The notes beneath the pieces were generated by a model. That model saw only the letters and a list, made by a program, of their open reading frames with translations, did not search any database and had not been told where the DNA came from. The position numbers were made by a program, and so were the translations under genes. This document shows positions 6,017-9,468 of a stretch of 9,468 nucleotides of DNA, one piece after another (position 1 is the stretch's first letter; every line of letters starts with the position of its first letter). Location of the stretch: assembly GCA_002345145.1 (NCBI GenBank), contig DDVC01000175.1:7827-17294 (forward strand), given 5' to 3'. This DNA comes from Bacteroidetes bacterium UBA2322 (GTDB lineage Bacteria > Bacteroidota > Bacteroidia > Chitinophagales > UBA2359).

Positions 6017-6469
6017 ATGAAACACCACACCGCACTCTTAACTTTCGGGCTAATAATAGCAATGGCTATCGGGTTTAGTTTTACCCACCCCGCTGCCGAC
6101 CATGCAAGCGTAGGCATTGCCACCTACTACTCCGATGTTTTTCATGGCAAAAAAACCGCATCGGGCGAGGTATATGAAAAAGAAAAACTTACCGCCGCCC
6201 ACCGAACTCTCCCCATAGGTACGCGTATAAAAGTATCTCGGTTAGACAACGGACGCGCCGTAGTAGTGCGCATTAATGATAGAGGTCCGTTTGTAAAAAA
6301 CCGCATTATTGACCTTTCTTATGCCGCAGCTAAAAAAATAGGACTTGTGGGCACAGGTGTAGCTAAAGTGAAATTAGAAATTATTGGACCCGGAAACCCG
6401 GGCGTTTCACTTACCGAAGAAAACCTGCAAGAGCTAATGGATATTGTGAACCAAGAAAATTGGTGGTAA
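6017..6469 (+). CDS. RlpA-family double-psi beta-barrel protein
   Basis: A 150-aa, probably exported, protein of the RlpA (rare lipoprotein A) family, whose studied members are septal lytic transglycosylases acting on peptidoglycan stripped of stem peptides. An N-terminal hydrophobic segment (about 6-21) preceded by KHH looks like a signal peptide; there is no lipobox cysteine. The DPBB domain spans about 30-123: GIATYYSD (33-40), TASGE (47-51), LTAAHRTLPIGTRIKV (58-73), INDRGPF (86-92), RIIDLSYAAA (96-105). Residues matching the catalytic Glu/Asp/His of RlpA are Glu51, Glu54 and His62, so the usual Asp is Glu here. There is no SPOR domain. I chose the ATG at 6017 because it begins directly at the signal peptide; an in-frame upstream extension to a TTG at 5897 adds 40 residues of no family character. 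Whether it is enzymatically active is open. Confidence 0.88.
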   Translation: MKHHTALLTFGLIIAMAIGFSFTHPAADHASVGIATYYSDVFHGKKTASGEVYEKEKLTAAHRTLPIGTRIKVSRLDNGRAVVVRINDRGPFVKNRIIDLSYAAAKKIGLVGTGVAKVKLEIIGPGNPGVSLTEENLQELMDIVNQENWW

Positions 6470-6563
6470 TCACTTTTACCGGTGTTTATCGGCTTAATGC
6501 GTTTTGTTTTTGTTTCTTTACTGTTATGGAGCAAAGGATTTTACAAAAAAGCTAAGGCTTTGT

Positions 6564-6571
6564 TATCTTTG
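6564..6571 (+). promoter_or_regulatory. Bacteroidetes-type promoter of the kinase gene
   Basis: TATCTTTG is a perfect TAnnTTTG -7 element in a context (GTTATCTTTGTGGGC) much like the E1 promoter (CGTATCTTTGGGC). No TTTG-type -33 element is clear. Transcription would begin near 6578, giving a leader of about 80 bases to the ATG at 6659. Confidence 0.6.
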
Positions 6572-6580
6572 TGGGCAATG

Positions 6581-6624
6581 CCTGTAAATTAGCGGTTAAC
6601 AGCGCAAAATGCTTGGCTTACAGG
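6581..6624 (+). promoter_or_regulatory. Inverted repeat in the kinase 5' leader
   Basis: CCTGTAA (6581-6587) and TTACAGG (6618-6624) are perfect 7-bp arms about 30 bases apart. They begin just after the predicted transcription start and end about 35 bases before the ATG. Folded, they would enclose most of the leader in one stem-loop. I recognise no riboswitch or leader peptide, so a regulatory role is speculative. Confidence 0.3.
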
Positions 6625-6658
6625 TTGTTGGCAGTAATTACAAAACTCAAACCCCACT

Positions 6659-8410
6659 ATGCAAGCAATTACCCAAAGCGGTAAAAACATAACCATAAAC
6701 GACCGGCAGGAAATAAACAGGGGCGGAGAGGGGCGCATTTTGCTTCTTCCCGAACTGCCCGCTATGGTAGCCAAACTCAGTTTTGACCCTAATAAGGTGA
6801 TTTCAAAAGCGCAACTCCAAGCGCTGCAAACCTTAAACGACCAGTATTTTGTAAAACCTGCCGAGTTGGTACTGGAAGCCACTACCCGTAAGGCGCTTGG
6901 TTTTACCATGCCCCTGCTGCCCAAAGAATATGTGCCGCTCACTGCCTTTTTTAGCGAGCCTTTTTGCCGTAAACACGGTTTTAACGATAGAGCTAAACGG
7001 CACATTGCCCTACAAATACACGAAGCTATGGTAAGCGCCCACCGGCAGCAAATTGTATTGGGCGATTTGAGCGGGCTAAACATCATGGTTCACCCGCATA
7101 AAGGCAGTATCCGGCTAATAGATACCGATGCCTACGAAACCAAAGCTCAAAAACACTCGGGCATACTGCTCGACGAAATACGCGATTATTACTACGGCGG
7201 CTTGGTGAGCAAGGAGAGCGATTATTTTGCCTTTGCTGTTTTGGTATTTCAGTTGTTTACCTACCTGCACCCTTACAAGGGCATACACCGAATTTATCCC
7301 ACCTTGCGCGAGCGCATGATACAACGCATACCGGTTTTTGATGCCGATACTAACCTTACCGTGCCTAAATGTTACCAACCTATTACCGATGCGGGTTTGC
7401 AAAAACAGTTTGTGGATATATTTAAGCTATCGGGGCGGTTTGCCCTTGAGCTTGACCAAACTTCGGCTCAATTAACCACTACTGCTGCAAATGCAGCCCT
7501 GCCGGTTCACAATACGGTAACCGGCGCAGGGGCAATAACCGTAAAAACCATTTACCTGCCCCAACAGAACGAAACCATTACCGATGTATCTTGCTCCCAA
7601 AGCCGGTTGGTGGTGGGTACTAACCAAAAATGGTTGGTGTATGATGTAGCACAACCGCGTGCCGCAAAGCTCCTGTTTCAGTTTGAACGACAAACTGCCG
7701 ATACTTTTTTTGCTGCCGAACAGCATACCATAGCCCTCAAAGCCGGTGTTTTTTGGTATCCCGATGCCAATGGTGATGCTATAACCATTAAAAACATCTT
7801 GCTCAGCCCCGATGCCCGATGGGTGCAGTTTCAGAACCTGCTTGCCATAGTAGAACCCGATAGTCTTAAAATTGCTCATTTGCAACAAATAACTGCCGGC
7901 AATATGCACTACACACAAACACCGGTTTTTGGAGCAGGTTTTCGGGTATCCGAAACCGGATTGTGGCAACTTGTAGGTGGTAAGTGGGTGGTGTTTTACC
8001 ATTCGGGCAATACTTTATCATCGGTTTATTGCCCCTTGGCAGTACAGCAGTTATTTTTACATGGAAATTTGGGCATGGTAACACACCGGCAAAGTGCAGC
8101 CGGCGGAACAAGTAAAACCTTACTTACCGAGTGGGTAAGTATTAGAAACTTGCAACTGATAACCCACCCACAGCAGCCCTTAGCCCATTTTACCCATACC
8201 GCCTATAAACCCGGCGCCAATAAAACGCCCGGCATACTGTTTCAACCGCAAGACGACCACCTTTTGGTGCGCCGTGCCGAAGATTTTGCCCCGCTGCAAA
8301 CCCTGCCCTGCCCCAATTTAACCGCGCATGACCGACTGTACTACACCCGCGCAGGCTTGGTTTGTTTTGGCACATCGGGAAACTTGGTTTTATTGAATTT
8401 GGGGAGCTAA
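6659..8410 (+). CDS. Protein kinase-like domain with probable C-terminal beta-propeller
   Basis: A 583-aa cytoplasmic protein. Residues 1 to about 260 form a compact, divergent eukaryotic-like Ser/Thr kinase: glycine loop RGGEGR (21-26), likely ATP lysine Lys39 (VAKL), catalytic loop GDLSGLN (135-141) with Asp136 and Asn141 in place of HRDxxxxN, Mg-binding Asp155 in LIDTDAYE (replacing DFG), and an F-helix region SDYFAFAVLVFQLF (187-200) followed by HPYKG (204-208). All residues needed for phosphotransfer appear present. A Thr/Ala-rich linker (about 264-292) leads to about 290 residues of short strand-like repeats with W/Y-V-x-Y/F patterns, probably a WD40-like propeller for protein binding. 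The kinase resembles those often found with PP2C phosphatases and vWA (TerY-type) proteins, but no such gene is in this window. There is no transmembrane helix. The small membrane-protein gene follows after 102 bases on the same strand. Confidence 0.8.
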   Translation: MQAITQSGKNITINDRQEINRGGEGRILLLPELPAMVAKLSFDPNKVISKAQLQALQTLNDQYFVKPAELVLEATTRKALGFTMPLLPKEYVPLTAFFSEPFCRKHGFNDRAKRHIALQIHEAMVSAHRQQIVLGDLSGLNIMVHPHKGSIRLIDTDAYETKAQKHSGILLDEIRDYYYGGLVSKESDYFAFAVLVFQLFTYLHPYKGIHRIYPTLRERMIQRIPVFDADTNLTVPKCYQPITDAGLQKQFVDIFKLSGRFALELDQTSAQLTTTAANAALPVHNTVTGAGAITVKTIYLPQQNETITDVSCSQSRLVVGTNQKWLVYDVAQPRAAKLLFQFERQTADTFFAAEQHTIALKAGVFWYPDANGDAITIKNILLSPDARWVQFQNLLAIVEPDSLKIAHLQQITAGNMHYTQTPVFGAGFRVSETGLWQLVGGKWVVFYHSGNTLSSVYCPLAVQQLFLHGNLGMVTHRQSAAGGTSKTLLTEWVSIRNLQLITHPQQPLAHFTHTAYKPGANKTPGILFQPQDDHLLVRRAEDFAPLQTLPCPNLTAHDRLYYTRAGLVCFGTSGNLVLLNLGS

Positions 8411-8512
8411 AGTAGTTTAAGGAAAAATAGGTGAAAAGTTGTGACCAAAATATGACATTTGTGTCTGAATGATAAGCAACTACATTTTTACACACCTTCA
8501 AATTCTTTTATT

Positions 8513-8836
8513 ATGAACAATTCAATTGTTATTGGCGCTGTGGCGGGTCTTATTTTAGGCATTATTGAGTTTTTTGCCTTTGGTGGCGGCTCGTTATACG
8601 GTTATATCATCATACCCATTATTTTGGGTGCATTAATAGGTTTTGCCAGCACACAAAGGTTAAAACTCAATTTTTACCTTTTGGGCGCATTAGTAGGCGC
8701 TTTATTTTTCATACTTCTTGGTTTTAGCCAGGGTGGTACAATTGAAGCAATGTTTGACGAGATATTAACCGGCGCTGTTACCGGTTTGGTTCTTGCCTTT
8801 TTAATTCCTTATGTAGGCAGGAGTTTGAGTAAGTAG
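8513..8836 (+). CDS. Small hydrophobic membrane protein, four predicted helices
   Basis: A 107-aa protein, mostly hydrophobic, with four likely membrane helices at about 4-23, 28-46, 53-71 and 84-102. Each has a small-residue GxxxG-like packing motif: GAVAG (8-12), GALIG (39-43), GALVG (58-62) and GAVTG (87-91). The regular recurrence of G-A-x-x-G suggests tight helix packing or two ancestral hairpins. I recognise no family; glycine-zipper and small-transporter-like proteins look similar. The ATG at 8513 is preferred over the in-frame upstream start at 8459, which would add 18 polar residues not expected before a first membrane helix. It may share a transcript with the kinase, since no terminator lies between them and one follows this gene. 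Confidence 0.75.
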   Translation: MNNSIVIGAVAGLILGIIEFFAFGGGSLYGYIIIPIILGALIGFASTQRLKLNFYLLGALVGALFFILLGFSQGGTIEAMFDEILTGAVTGLVLAFLIPYVGRSLSK

Positions 8837-8911
8837 GGTAATACCCGCAATAAACGACTATGAAGTACTGTTTTGCTATATAGTAGTAATTTTTTTTCAT
8901 AAAGCAAGCAG

Positions 8912-8946
8912 CCCTCGGTATGTATCAAGATACCGAGGGTTTTTTT
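8912..8946 (+). terminator. Intrinsic terminator after the small membrane protein
   Basis: CCCTCGGTA (8912-8920) and TACCGAGGG (8931-8939) form a perfect 9-bp stem with a 10-base loop, followed by seven T residues (8940-8946). It lies 75 bases after the stop codon at 8836 and probably ends a transcript covering the kinase and membrane-protein genes. Confidence 0.88.
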
Positions 8947-9128
8947 GTTTGGGTTATGGGAGTTTGGCTTAATGCACACCTATTAAATGTTTGGCAACAT
9001 CGGGTATAGCTGCTCTGCAACCACTCATCATTTGTATTGGTCTTAACTAAACTCCTTATTTTAACCACAAAAAACACAAAGGTTAGCACAAAGGTGGCAA
9101 TGACATTGCGTTCTTTGTGTAAAATGCT

Positions 9129-9468
9129 ACCCATTAGCCTGCAAATACGCCATAAATTTGAATGTTACACGGTAGCCAAGTACATACAAATACCCTCACT
9201 TTTTTCTTTGCGCCTTTGCGCCTTTGCGTGAAACAAAAAGTATTGCTTGAAATCTTACCCATTAGCCTGCAAATACGCCATAAGTTTGAATGTTATACGG
9301 TAGCCAAGTACAAACAAATACCCTCACTATTTTCTTTGCGTCTTTGCGCCTTTGCGTGAAACAAAAAGTATTGCTTGAAATCTTACCCATTAGCCTGCAA
9401 ATACGCCATAAGTTTGAGTGTTATACGGTAGCCAAGTACAAACAAATACCCTCACTATTTTCTTTGCG
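9129..9468 (+). repeat. 128-bp tandem repeat, at least 2.7 copies
   Basis: Units begin with ACCCATTAGCCTGCAAATAC at 9129, 9257 and 9385, an exact 128-bp period. The third copy is cut by the window edge after 84 bases. Copies 2 and 3 differ at one position over those 84 bases (GAATG versus GAGTG); copy 1 differs from copy 2 at several, so the later copies look younger. Each full unit contains a run of CTTTGCG(C/T) heptamer-like repeats ending in CTTTGCGTGAAAC. There are no unique spacers, so it is not CRISPR. Related CTTTGCGCCTTTGCGTG sequences are common between genes in Bacteroidota and other environmental genomes. Confidence 0.88.

Larger units (their letters stand above)
8837..9468. other. 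Gene-free 3' region of the window
   Basis: No convincing gene lies after the small membrane protein. The stretch holds an intrinsic terminator (8912-8946), an A-rich segment with the inverted repeat ACACAAAG / CTTTGTGT (9074-9081 with 9113-9120), and a 128-bp tandem repeat running off the right edge. Short open frames here translate the repeat into peptides such as FSLRLCAFA, a typical spurious product of CTTTGCGCCTTTGCG repeats. Confidence 0.7.

Noticed and set aside
9037..9359. Two overlapping small open frames ending in FSLRLCAFA
   Set aside because: They translate the CTTTGCG(C/T) tandem repeat, a common source of spurious predictions.
9129..9468. Possible CRISPR array
   Set aside because: The 128-bp units are identical or nearly so along their whole length, with no unique spacers between short repeats and no cas genes.

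Overview
The window most likely comes from a member of the Bacteroidota. The reasons are several copies of the Bacteroidetes-type -7 promoter element TAnnTTTG (TATCTTTG at 2073-2080 and 6564-6571), AT-rich leaders mostly without Shine-Dalgarno sequences, a fused alpha+beta 2-oxoacid dehydrogenase E1 of the kind seen in this phylum, and CTTTGCGCCTTTGCGTG-type intergenic repeats. I cannot name the genus. No tRNA, rRNA, CRISPR array or transposase gene is visible. It reads as chromosomal sequence with compact genes separated by unusually repeat-rich spacers.

Layout, left to right. Positions 1-760 hold no convincing gene. They contain a ~145-bp composite repeat with three hairpins (18-166), a strong terminator with no visible gene before it (254-289), two related inverted repeats (351-384), and a 250-bp array of the palindromic octamer TTTGCAAA at exactly alternating 11/10-bp spacing (390-639). 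Next come two convergent genes for distantly related small helical proteins (761-1306 + and 1394-1879 -), which share a terminator hairpin. A divergent promoter region leads into a large fused E1 dehydrogenase (2138-4594). A second gene-free stretch (4595-5011) carries the same composite repeat in inverted orientation. After it are an unrecognised 254-aa protein (5012-5776), a small RlpA-type double-psi beta-barrel protein (6017-6469), a protein-kinase-like protein with a probable C-terminal beta-propeller (6659-8410), and a small four-helix membrane protein (8513-8836). That run ends at a strong terminator (8912-8946). The last 340 bases are a 128-bp tandem repeat that runs off the window.

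The genes do not form one obvious pathway. The E1 enzyme is housekeeping metabolism (oxidative decarboxylation of 2-oxo acids), RlpA acts on the cell wall, and the kinase-propeller is probably a signalling protein without its usual partner genes in view. The kinase and the small membrane protein lie 102 bases apart on the same strand with no terminator between them, so they may be co-transcribed. The most unusual content is non-coding: the helically phased TTTGCAAA array and the two inverted copies of the three-hairpin repeat, whose stems differ by compensatory changes.
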